Source of the DNA: Actinomycetota bacterium
GTDB lineage: Bacteria; Actinomycetota; Acidimicrobiia; Acidimicrobiales; Iamiaceae
Assembly (NCBI GenBank): GCA_019639095.1
Contig: JAHBSN010000005.1
Span: forward strand, 1-36,952
Direction of reading: 5' to 3'
DNA length: 36,952 nucleotides
Part shown: one piece after another, positions 24,179 to 30,244 of the stretch
Numbering within the stretch: the first letter of the stretch is position 1
Layout: each line of letters opens with the position of its first letter
Program-made: the position numbers and the translations under genes
Notes under the pieces: model-generated
The model's database searches: none
What the model was told of the DNA's origin: nothing
Seen by the model: the letters and a program-made list of their open reading frames with translations, nothing else

Positions 24179-24345
24179 TCACGCTGGTGGTTGCCCGGGA
24201 GCTTGGCTCGTAACCTCCGTGCCGTTGATGGCAGTCATGCTTTCTGCCGGCTCCCGGACGCGCAGAACCGGCCGGCGTGGCTTGATAGGAGCGTGGCATC
24301 GCCCCCACTGAGGTGTGCCCACCGACCGGTTCTGGTCCGGATCAC
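24179..24345 (+). ncRNA. predicted bridge RNA of the IS110 element
   Basis: Two stem-loops are visible. Target loop: CCGGGAGC (24195-24202) pairs with GCTCCCGG (24250-24257); inside, TAACCTCCG (24211-24219) equals the left flank, a TGCC/GGCA hairpin follows (24220-24233), and GCTTT (24239-24243) is complementary to AAAGC at the right flank. Donor loop: CAGAACCGG (24263-24271) pairs with CCGGTTCTG (24326-24334); inside, ATAGGAGC (24285-24292) equals the right end plus the first core base (25434-25441), and CACTGA (24306-24311) is complementary to the left end TCAGTG. The order of the four guides matches known IS110 bridge RNAs. Exact 5' and 3' ends are approximate. Confidence 0.8.
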
Positions 24346-24370
24346 CAACGTGAAAGGCGACCAGAGCCCC

Positions 24371-25432
24371 ATGATCACCCTCGGAATCGATGCGCACAAG
24401 CGCACCCACACCGTCGTCGCGGTCGACGACGTTGGACGCCAGCTCGGCACCAAGACCACCACCGCCACGACCAGCGAAGACCACTTGGAGATCATCCGGT
24501 GGGCCGACCGATTCGGCCCGGACCGCAGGTGGGCGGTCGAGGACTGCCGGCATCTGTCGCGGCGTCTTGAGTCCGACATGCTCGCCGCTGGTGAATGCAT
24601 CGTCCGGGTGCCACCGAAGTTGATGGCCCATGCCCGTGACTCGGCGCGCACCTACGGCAAGTCCGACCCGATCGACGCCTTGGCGGTCGCTCATGCGGCG
24701 TTGCGCAACCCGGACCTGCCGGTCGCTCAGCTCGACGGCCCAGCTCGTGAGCTTCGCCTGCTGGTCGATCACCGTGAGGACCTGGTCGCGGAGCGGACCC
24801 GTTGCCTCAACAGGCTTCGCTGGCATCTCCATGAGCTCGATGCGTCGTGGGACCCGCCAGCGCGTTCGCTCACCGCGGTGAAGAACCTCGACGCGATCGC
24901 TGTCCGGTTGGCGAGCTTCGATGGTCCCGTCGCGCGCATCGCCGCAGAGATCGTCGAACACGCCCGCAACCTGACCGTTCGCGAACGAGCGCTGGAACGC
25001 GAGATCACCGACATCGTCAACGAGCTTGCTCCGACGCTGCTCGCCCTCGTCGGGGTCGGAGCGCTCACCGCCGCCAAGATCGTGGCCGAGACCGCGGATG
25101 TCCGCCGGTTCAAGCACAAAGACGCCTACGCCCGTCACAACGGCACCGCCCCCCTGCCGGTGTGGTCAGGCAACCGCGACCGGCATCGGCTCTCCCGCGC
25201 CGGGAACCGACAGCTCAACGCCGCGATCCACCGCATCGCGATCACCCAGATGCGCTGCCACGACGACGCCATCGACTACCTCGAGCGGCGCATGACCCAG
25301 GACCACAAGACCAAGACCGAAGCACTCCGAACCCTCAAGCGAAAGCTCTCCGACGTCGTCTACCGGGCCCTGCTCGCCGACGCCCAACCCGCCCGAACAG
25401 CCCCCGCAGACTTGCTCGCGGCCGCCGCTTGA
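24371..25432 (+). CDS. IS110-family transposase (DEDD RuvC-like plus serine domain)
   Basis: 353 residues. The N-terminal DEDD RuvC-like domain has Asp7 (LGIDAHK), Glu57 (AVEDCRH), and Asp99 and Asp102 (GKSDPIDALAVA). The C-terminal Transposase_20 domain has the LLALVGVGALTAAKIVAE hairpin region and the serine-containing WSGNRDRHRLSRAGNRQLN, with Ser266 the probable nucleophile. Such recombinases use a bridge RNA from the left end to join donor and target at a dinucleotide core. No frameshift or stop interrupts it, so it may be active. The stop codon lies in TTGA of the right-end motif, 8 bases inside the element boundary. Confidence 0.95.
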   Translation: MITLGIDAHKRTHTVVAVDDVGRQLGTKTTTATTSEDHLEIIRWADRFGPDRRWAVEDCRHLSRRLESDMLAAGECIVRVPPKLMAHARDSARTYGKSDPIDALAVAHAALRNPDLPVAQLDGPARELRLLVDHREDLVAERTRCLNRLRWHLHELDASWDPPARSLTAVKNLDAIAVRLASFDGPVARIAAEIVEHARNLTVRERALEREITDIVNELAPTLLALVGVGALTAAKIVAETADVRRFKHKDAYARHNGTAPLPVWSGNRDRHRLSRAGNRQLNAAIHRIAITQMRCHDDAIDYLERRMTQDHKTKTEALRTLKRKLSDVVYRALLADAQPARTAPADLLAAAA

Positions 25433-25442
25433 CATAGGAGCA
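25427..25442 (+). other. right end of IS110 element with embedded ribosome-binding site
   Basis: GCTTGA-CATAGGAG then core CA. The bridge RNA carries GCTTGA-TAGGAGC at 24280-24292. AGGAG (25436-25440) sits 7 bases before the ATG of the pemK-like gene, so the mobile element itself now supplies that gene's Shine-Dalgarno. Confidence 0.65.
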
Positions 25443-25447
25443 AAGCC

Positions 25448-25900
25448 ATGGCTCCCCTCGGCTCGCTCCGTCGCCTGAAGGATCGGGTCGCCTCCTCGCT
25501 GCGCAACCGCACGGAGGCGTCGGGAGGCATCGTCGTCTCCTACGCCCCCGAGCGCGACGGCGACGCCGATCCGGGTGAGGTGGTCTGGACGTGGGTGGCC
25601 TACGAGGACGACCCGTCGCAGGGCAAGGACCGGCCGGTGCTCGTGCTCGGTTGGGACGGGCCCCTGCTCGCGGCGGTGCCGCTGTCGAGCAAGGACCACG
25701 CCAGCCGGCGCGACGCCCACGAGTGGGTGCCGGTGGGCACCGGCGCGTGGGACCGGGACGCCCGGCCCTCCTACGCCGACGCCTCGCGCCTGTTGCGGGT
25801 GCCGCCCGACGCCGTGCGCCGTGAGGGCTCGGCGCTGGACGAGGTCCGCTTCCGCGAGGTGCTGGCCCGCGTGGCCGACCTGCACGGCTGGCGCGCCTAG
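25448..25900 (+). CDS. PemK/MazF-like toxin-family protein
   Basis: 150 residues. An N-terminal basic helix (RRLKDRVASSLRNR) precedes the PemK-like core: GEVVWTWVAYEDDPSQGKDRPVLVLGW and LAAVPLSSKDHASR, the 'G.V.w....d...gK.RP.lVl' pattern of the family. Classical MazF/PemK proteins are mRNA endonucleases held by an antitoxin; this actinobacterial branch is often found alone, and no antitoxin gene is seen beside it. The ATG at 25448 is 5 bases after the IS110 core, and its ribosome site (AGGAG) belongs to the element. Its presumed original -10 box is now about 1.27 kb away. Confidence 0.75.
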   Translation: MAPLGSLRRLKDRVASSLRNRTEASGGIVVSYAPERDGDADPGEVVWTWVAYEDDPSQGKDRPVLVLGWDGPLLAAVPLSSKDHASRRDAHEWVPVGTGAWDRDARPSYADASRLLRVPPDAVRREGSALDEVRFREVLARVADLHGWRA

Positions 25901-26057
25901 GGGCGGCCGGAGAAGAGCGATGCCCCCGCCTCGATCCGGGGCGGGATCCGGAGAGGCGGAGGCACCGACGGTCACGATACCAACCGCGGAGGCGGCTTCC
26001 GAAACCTGACCCTGCGGTCAAGTGTCACGTCGTTCGGAGGGTGCGTCCGGCTCTCGC

Positions 26058-26945
26058 TCAGCCGCCGCCCACCGGCGCCGGGGTGGCGTCGGCGGTCACC
26101 GTGGCCCCCACGCCGGCCGTCACGACCAGGGCGATGGCCAGCAGCGAGGCGGCGCCCAGGTGCTGGTCCAGCAGGACGAACCCGACCACCGAGCCGACCG
26201 CCGGCTCCAGCGCCACCAGGATGCTGAACGTCTTGCGCTGGAGGTGGCGCAGGGCCCGCAGCTCGAGCGTGTAGGGGATCACCGAGGCGAGCACGGCCAT
26301 GGCCAGGCCGAGCCCGAGCACCGAGGCGTCCAGCAGCGCGCGCCCGCCCCGGAGGACCCCGAAGGGCAGGGTGAGGGCGGCGGCCACCAGGCTGGCGCCG
26401 GCCAGGCCACCGCGAGCCGGCCCCTGCGTGGCCACGCGCGCCCCGGCCACGATGTAGCCGGCCCAGAACAGGGCGGCCACCAGCGCGAGCACCACGCCCA
26501 CCGGATCGAGCCCGTCCACCGACCCCTGCTCGCTCAGCCCGAGCAGGGTCACCCCGGCGAGGGCGAGCACCACCCAGAGGCCGTCGCGCAGCCGGCGGGA
26601 CAGCACCGCGGCCAGGCCGAGCGGACCGAGGAACTCGATCGTGATGGCCGCGCCCAGGGGGAGCCGGGCCACGGCGCCGTAGAACGCCGAGTTCATGGCG
26701 GCGAGCGTGACGCCGAGCAGGGCCACGGCCCGACGCTGGGGCGCGGTCCACGATCGGATCCTCGGGCGCTCGGCGAGCGTGAGCACCACCGCCGAGAGGT
26801 TGAGCCGCAACATCGTGGCCCCGGCCGCGCCCACCCGGTCGAACAGGCGGCTGGCCAGGGCGGCACCGAGCTGCAGCGACGTGATCGAGCCCAGCACCTG
26901 GAGCACGGGCACCGAGCGCCGCAGCGGTGGCTCGGGTTCGTGCAC
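26058..26945 (-). CDS. EamA/DMT-superfamily transporter (RhtA-like exporter)
   Basis: 295 residues with about ten membrane segments in two EamA repeats (roughly 10-140 and 150-288). SITSLQLGAALASRLFDRVGAAGATMLR and the SVIPYTLELRALRHLQ.KTFSILVALEPAVG motif in the second half resemble RhtA-type threonine/homoserine exporters of the inner membrane. The substrate is inferred by similarity only. The GTG at 26945 has GGAG 6 bases upstream. It is convergent with the pemK-like gene, with a 157-bp gap in which no clear element was found apart from a weak CCCGCC/GGCGGG pairing near 25924-25949. Confidence 0.8.
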   Translation of the reverse strand: MHEPEPPLRRSVPVLQVLGSITSLQLGAALASRLFDRVGAAGATMLRLNLSAVVLTLAERPRIRSWTAPQRRAVALLGVTLAAMNSAFYGAVARLPLGAAITIEFLGPLGLAAVLSRRLRDGLWVVLALAGVTLLGLSEQGSVDGLDPVGVVLALVAALFWAGYIVAGARVATQGPARGGLAGASLVAAALTLPFGVLRGGRALLDASVLGLGLAMAVLASVIPYTLELRALRHLQRKTFSILVALEPAVGSVVGFVLLDQHLGAASLLAIALVVTAGVGATVTADATPAPVGGG

Positions 26946-27048
26946 GTGGGCTCCTCGGGACGGATCGGCCGCCCAGTCTGGTGGATGCCCGTGGTCGCAA
27001 GGGCGGGCGAGCCTCAAGTCGGGCTCCCCTCCGACCGATCTGGAGAGG

Positions 27049-27663
27049 ATGACCGACCTCGTCGCCGGCCACGGCACCGACCGCCGCCACGCCGATCTGC
27101 TCGCGTTCGATCCGGTGGCCCGGCGCCTCTCCATCGGCTCGGCCCATCGCGTGGTGCCCGGCAGCGGTGGCAACGCCGCGGTCCTGGCCGCGTTCGTGGA
27201 GCTGGTGGGCTCATCACGGGGGGTGCCGCCGGCCGACCTCGTGGAGGTCCGCGAGACCGATCTGGACGCGCTGTGCGAGGCCCTGGACCTCGGCGCCGCC
27301 GACCTGCGCGACCAGCTGCAGGCCCGGTTGGGGCTCTCGCGGGTGGTGTCGCGCCAGCTCATCACCCGCCTGCGACAGCGGCGAGTGCTGCGGGGCGTGG
27401 CCGCCACCGCTGCCGGGATCGCCGTGCTGGGCGGGGTGGCGGCGGGCGCCGCGGCCGCCTCGCCGACACCGGATCGGGAGCCGAGGGCCGCCGTGGCGCG
27501 CGACGCGGCGCCCGATCCCGAGGCGCCCACGGTGGATGGCCCGCTGACCGAGACGCCCGAGGGCGTCGGGCTGATCCCACCCCTCGAGGTGGAGGCCGAC
27601 GGCACGATGCTCGTGCCGCCCGTGCAGATCGATCGGGGGGCGGGGGAGGGCGCCGGGGACTGA
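27049..27663 (+). CDS. single-pass membrane protein of unknown function
   Basis: 204 residues; I do not recognise a family. Residues 1-115 are soluble and acidic/helical, with repeated Leu-rich segments (DLDALCEALDLGAADLRDQL). A basic stretch (TRLRQRRVLRG) precedes a membrane segment (about 117-138), followed by a Pro/Asp/Glu-rich outer tail of about 65 residues ending in VPPVQIDRGAGEGAGD. The ATG at 27049 has GGAG nearby. The layout (cytoplasmic helical domain, one membrane helix, outer tail) recalls anti-sigma factors. A sigma-region-4-like gene follows 90 bases downstream, which makes a regulatory pair possible but unproven. Confidence 0.6.
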   Translation: MTDLVAGHGTDRRHADLLAFDPVARRLSIGSAHRVVPGSGGNAAVLAAFVELVGSSRGVPPADLVEVRETDLDALCEALDLGAADLRDQLQARLGLSRVVSRQLITRLRQRRVLRGVAATAAGIAVLGGVAAGAAAASPTPDREPRAAVARDAAPDPEAPTVDGPLTETPEGVGLIPPLEVEADGTMLVPPVQIDRGAGEGAGD

Positions 27664-27753
27664 ACGAGGTGCGGCGTGGGGATCGGCGTCATGGCCGGGC
27701 CCCAGGGACGTCTCGGCACCGGACGGCATGTCCGAGATGTCGGGAGGGGAACG

Positions 27754-27999
27754 ATGGCGGACGATCTGGCGGAACCGGTGCTCGAGCACCTCGTGGAGGC
27801 GTGGCGCACGCTGCCGCCGCGCCAGAAGCTGCTGTTGTGGCACCACACGGTGCTCGGCGAGACCGACGACCAGCTGGCCCGGCGCCTCGGCGTGGCGGCG
27901 ACGGCCCTGCCCGTCCTGCTGGAGCGGGCGCGCCTCGAGCTCGGCGTTCGCTACCGAGAGGTGGCGTACGGGGCCGACCGCCCACGCGCTGAGCGCTAG
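27754..27999 (+). CDS. 81-residue sigma-70 region-4-like HTH protein
   Basis: WRTLPPRQKLLLWHHTVLGETDDQLARRLGVAATALPVLLERARLELG has the sigma-70 region 4 plan: a 'LP.rqr' helix, then a helix-turn-helix (abbreviated core TDDQLARRLGVAATAL), then 'R.r..L'. No region 2 is encoded upstream in frame, so it could not act alone as a normal ECF sigma factor. The ATG at 27754 was chosen because of the strong GGGAGGGG ribosome site; a longer in-frame ORF lacks one. Its TAG stop overlaps the convergent rskA stop in CTAG. It could be a decayed sigma factor or an accessory DNA-binding protein. Confidence 0.6.
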   Translation: MADDLAEPVLEHLVEAWRTLPPRQKLLLWHHTVLGETDDQLARRLGVAATALPVLLERARLELGVRYREVAYGADRPRAER

Positions 28000-28760
28000 G
28001 ACACCGTGGAGCTCAGGAGGATGGGCGTGGTCGGCGCCTCGGAGCCGCCGGCCGGCTCCACGGTGACGCCCACGGCATCGGCCCGACGGAGGTCGGTGGC
28101 GAAGTGGGAGCGCACGACCCCGCGCTCGTCGGGGCGGAAGAGGGCGACCTGGGCGGGCTCGCCGTCGGCGATGGCCCACAGCTCGTAGGTCTCGTCCTCG
28201 TCCACGGCGGCGAGGTCGTCGCCCAGCACGGCGCCCTCGCCGGCGCTCGGCGACCACACCAGCTTGAGCGGCGCGCGGTCCTCGCCCTTGAGGGTGATCA
28301 CCCGGGCGTCGGCCCGGGCGAGGACGCCGGCCACGAGCTCGGCCTCGGTGGGGTCGGACGAGCCGCGCCCGGAGAGCAGCACGCCCAGGCCGCCGAGGAG
28401 GAGGACCGCGGCGGCCGCCGCCACCAGCCAGCGGGCGACCCGACGGCGGCCCGGCCGGGCCAGCGGCACCACGGTCGGCTCGTGGTGGAGGTCGTCGGCG
28501 TCGCCGGCCTCGTGGTCGGGGGCCGGGGGCGGGTCCTGGCGGGTGGTGGCCACCTCGGCCAGCACCCGGGCACGCACCTCCGACGACGGCGCCGTGGCCA
28601 CGGCCGCCGCCAGCAGCGCGGCGGTGTCGTGGAAGCCGGCCACCTCGGCGCGGCAGTCGGGGCAGCCGGCGAGGTGCTCCTCGTAGCGGGCGCGCTCGTC
28701 GGCGGTGAGGGCATCGGTGGCGTAGAGCCCCGACCAGAGGTGGAGGTCGTCGTCGTTCAT
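27996..28760 (-). CDS. rskA: anti-sigma-K factor RskA
   Basis: 254 residues. The cytoplasmic N-terminus has the zinc-associated anti-sigma motif H29-x3-C33-x2-C36 (EEHLAGCPDC); one membrane helix lies at about 111-130; the outer RskA domain (135-254) ends in a beta-rich part (ETYELWAIADGEPAQVALFRPDE). It binds and inactivates SigK at the membrane and in mycobacteria is cleaved by regulated proteolysis; that mechanism is known there, inferred here. Its ATG overlaps the sigK stop as ATGA, so the two are co-translated. The gene end shares CTAG with the converging small HTH gene. Confidence 0.92.
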   Translation of the reverse strand: MNDDDLHLWSGLYATDALTADERARYEEHLAGCPDCRAEVAGFHDTAALLAAAVATAPSSEVRARVLAEVATTRQDPPPAPDHEAGDADDLHHEPTVVPLARPGRRRVARWLVAAAAAVLLLGGLGVLLSGRGSSDPTEAELVAGVLARADARVITLKGEDRAPLKLVWSPSAGEGAVLGDDLAAVDEDETYELWAIADGEPAQVALFRPDERGVVRSHFATDLRRADAVGVTVEPAGGSEAPTTPILLSSTVS

Positions 28761-29401
28761 GATGCGGCTCCCAGGCCGTCTCGCAGACGGATCATGCCGT
28801 CTCGGATCCTCGTCTTCACGGTGCCGAGGGGGAGGTCCAGCAGTCGTGCCACCTCGGCGTGGGTGTGGCCGCCGTAGTAGGCCAGCTCGATCGACTCGCG
28901 TTGGGTGTCGGTGAGGCGGGCGAGCGCTCCGGCCACGCGCTCGCGCTCCGCCTCGCGGTGGAGCGACTCGGTCACGTCGTCACCCACGTCGGGGGCCACG
29001 AGGGCGGCCCCCTGCTGGTCCTGCTCGGTTCGCCGGCGCGACGACTGCTCGCTGCGGACCCGGTCCACCGCCCGCCGGTGCGCCATGGTGGCCACCCACG
29101 TGGACACCGACCCGCGGTCGGGGTCGAAGCGGGTGGCGGTGCGCCAGACCTCCACCATCACCTCCTGCACGACCTCCTCGGACTGGCTCGGGTCCCGCAG
29201 CACTCGACGGATCACCCCGAAGGCCAGGGGCGAGATCGCGTCGTAGACCACGGCGAAGGCCGCCTCGTCGCCCCGGGCCACGCGGGCCATGAGCGCGGCG
29301 AGGGCGGTCGGGTCGGGGCCGGGCATTGCCGAGGGGTGCCCGCTCACCAGCCGGAGCCGGTCGCTCGGGCGGTCACCTCGGAGTCCGTCGTGGGAGGCCA
29401 T
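28757..29401 (-). CDS. sigK: ECF RNA polymerase sigma factor SigK
   Basis: 214 residues. Region 2 (about 47-115) contains AFAVVYDAISPLAFGVIRRVLRD, SEEVVQEVMVEVWR and STWVATMAHRRAVDRVR; region 4 (about 155-208) contains LARLTDTQRESIELAYYGG, HAEVARLLDLPLGTVKTRIRDGMIRLR. This is the SigK-type ECF pattern, confirmed by the coupled rskA. A promoter with CCAATC, 16 bp and CCGAAT ends 8 bases before the ATG at 29401, so the gene is probably autoregulated and leaderless. The first ~25 residues are poorly conserved-looking, and an internal start (ATG at residue 26) is possible. Confidence 0.93.
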   Translation of the reverse strand: MASHDGLRGDRPSDRLRLVSGHPSAMPGPDPTALAALMARVARGDEAAFAVVYDAISPLAFGVIRRVLRDPSQSEEVVQEVMVEVWRTATRFDPDRGSVSTWVATMAHRRAVDRVRSEQSSRRRTEQDQQGAALVAPDVGDDVTESLHREAERERVAGALARLTDTQRESIELAYYGGHTHAEVARLLDLPLGTVKTRIRDGMIRLRDGLGAAS

Positions 29402-29409
29402 CGATCAGC

Positions 29410-29437
29410 ATTCGGAGCCCATCCTGGCGCGGATTGG
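29410..29437 (-). promoter_or_regulatory. SigK-type promoter of sigK-rskA
   Basis: Minus strand: -35 CCAATC (29437-29432), 16-bp spacer, -10 CCGAAT (29415-29410), then 8 bases to the sigK ATG. CCGAAT is the -10 reported for mycobacterial SigK (whose -35 is CCATCC). The same arrangement occurs at 31833-31860. Confidence 0.75.
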
Positions 29438-29477
29438 TCGGACGGGCCGCCATGGGCCCACCCGACCCCGGACGCGC

Positions 29478-29512
29478 CGGTGGGGAGGGCAACCAGGGTG
29501 CCCTCCCCACCG
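29478..29512 (-). terminator. strong hairpin terminator downstream of the fasciclin gene
   Basis: CGGTGGGGAGGGCA (29478-29491) and TGCCCTCCCCACCG (29499-29512) are a perfect 14-bp stem with a 7-base loop. It lies 44 bases after the fasciclin stop and before the sigK promoter. It lacks a T-run. It would insulate sigK from upstream transcription. Confidence 0.65.
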
Positions 29513-29555
29513 AGCCTGGGGGATCCGCCGCCCCGTCGGCGGCTCCGGCCAGGGA

Positions 29556-30182
29556 TCAGCTGCTCGGCATCAGGACCGAGTCGATGATGAAGACGGTGGC
29601 GTTGGCGGTGGGCACGTCCTGGCACACCACGTTGGCGCCGTTCACCGTGAAGGTGTCGCCGGACTTCTCGATCTTGAGGTCCTCGCCCTCGATCGAGGTC
29701 ACCGTGCCGGCCTCCTCGAGGTCGGCCGAGCTCATCCGCCCGCTGGCCACGTGCAGCGTGAGGATCTTGGTGAGGGTGTCCTTGTCGGCGAGGACGGCGT
29801 TGAGGTCGGCCTCGGGGATCTTGGCGAAGGCGTCGTTGGTGGGGGCGAAGATCGTGAAGGGCCCGGGGCCGTTCAGCGTGTCGACCAGGTCGGCCTTGCC
29901 CACGGCGGTCACCAGGGTGGACAGCAGCGGGTTGTTCGAGGCCGCCGTGGCGGCGGGGTCCTGGGCCATGCCGGCGAAGCTGCCGTCACCGTCCTTCGGG
30001 ACGGCGGCGCAACCGGGTCCGGTGGGCGAGAGGGCCTCGTCTCCCGATGCTGCGGTCGTGGTGGCCGCCTCGGTGGTCGGCGACGAGGAGCCGCCGTCGG
30101 AGTCGCTGCCGCAGGCGGCGACGCTGAGGGTGAGGGCCAGGGCGATGCCGATGGCACCGGCTCGGTTCCGGGTGATGCGCAT
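29556..30182 (-). CDS. fasciclin-domain lipoprotein, MPT70/MPT83-like
   Basis: 208 residues. A lipoprotein signal ends in the lipobox VAAC (Cys24), followed by a Ser/Thr/Ala linker. One FAS1 domain spans about 72-206, with LLSTLVTAVGKADLVDTLNGPGPFTIFAPTNDAFAKIP (core FTIFAPTNDAFAKIP), LTLHVASGRM and a C-terminal TANATVFIIDSVLMP. In Mycobacterium the homologous MPT70 and MPT83 are main targets of SigK, and the adjacency to sigK-rskA here is the same theme. The gene follows the molybdopterin oxidoreductase by 62 bases. No separate SigK-type promoter was found in that gap, so it is probably read from the promoter at 31833-31860. Confidence 0.9.
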   Translation of the reverse strand: MRITRNRAGAIGIALALTLSVAACGSDSDGGSSSPTTEAATTTAASGDEALSPTGPGCAAVPKDGDGSFAGMAQDPAATAASNNPLLSTLVTAVGKADLVDTLNGPGPFTIFAPTNDAFAKIPEADLNAVLADKDTLTKILTLHVASGRMSSADLEEAGTVTSIEGEDLKIEKSGDTFTVNGANVVCQDVPTANATVFIIDSVLMPSS

Positions 30183-30244
30183 GGTGGAGCTCGCTTTCGT
30201 TGCGTTGGGTGGGGGGTGGGGAGATGGGTCGGGCGCTTGGCGGA

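Larger units (their letters stand above)
24173..25440 (+). mobile_element. IS110-family insertion sequence, apparently intact
   Basis: About 1,268 bp. The left end (TCAGTG, 24173-24178) and the right end (ATAGGAG, 25434-25440) were set from pairing with the donor-binding loop of the leader RNA, and agree with the shared core CA (GCA at 24170-24172 and 25440-25442). There are no terminal inverted repeats and no long target duplication, as expected for IS110 elements. It holds one DEDD-type transposase gene with a ~200-base non-coding left end. The base composition is visibly less GC-extreme than the neighbours. It lies between the divergent mazG-like and pemK-like genes. Confidence 0.85.

Noticed and set aside
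24173-25440. Terminal inverted repeats or a long target duplication for the insertion element
   Set aside because: None was found; only GCA is shared by the two junctions, as expected for IS110 elements with a dinucleotide core.
25901-26057. Possible antitoxin gene, second element end or promoter between the pemK-like and DMT genes
   Set aside because: No frame with a ribosome site, no copy of the element ends, and only weak pairings were seen.
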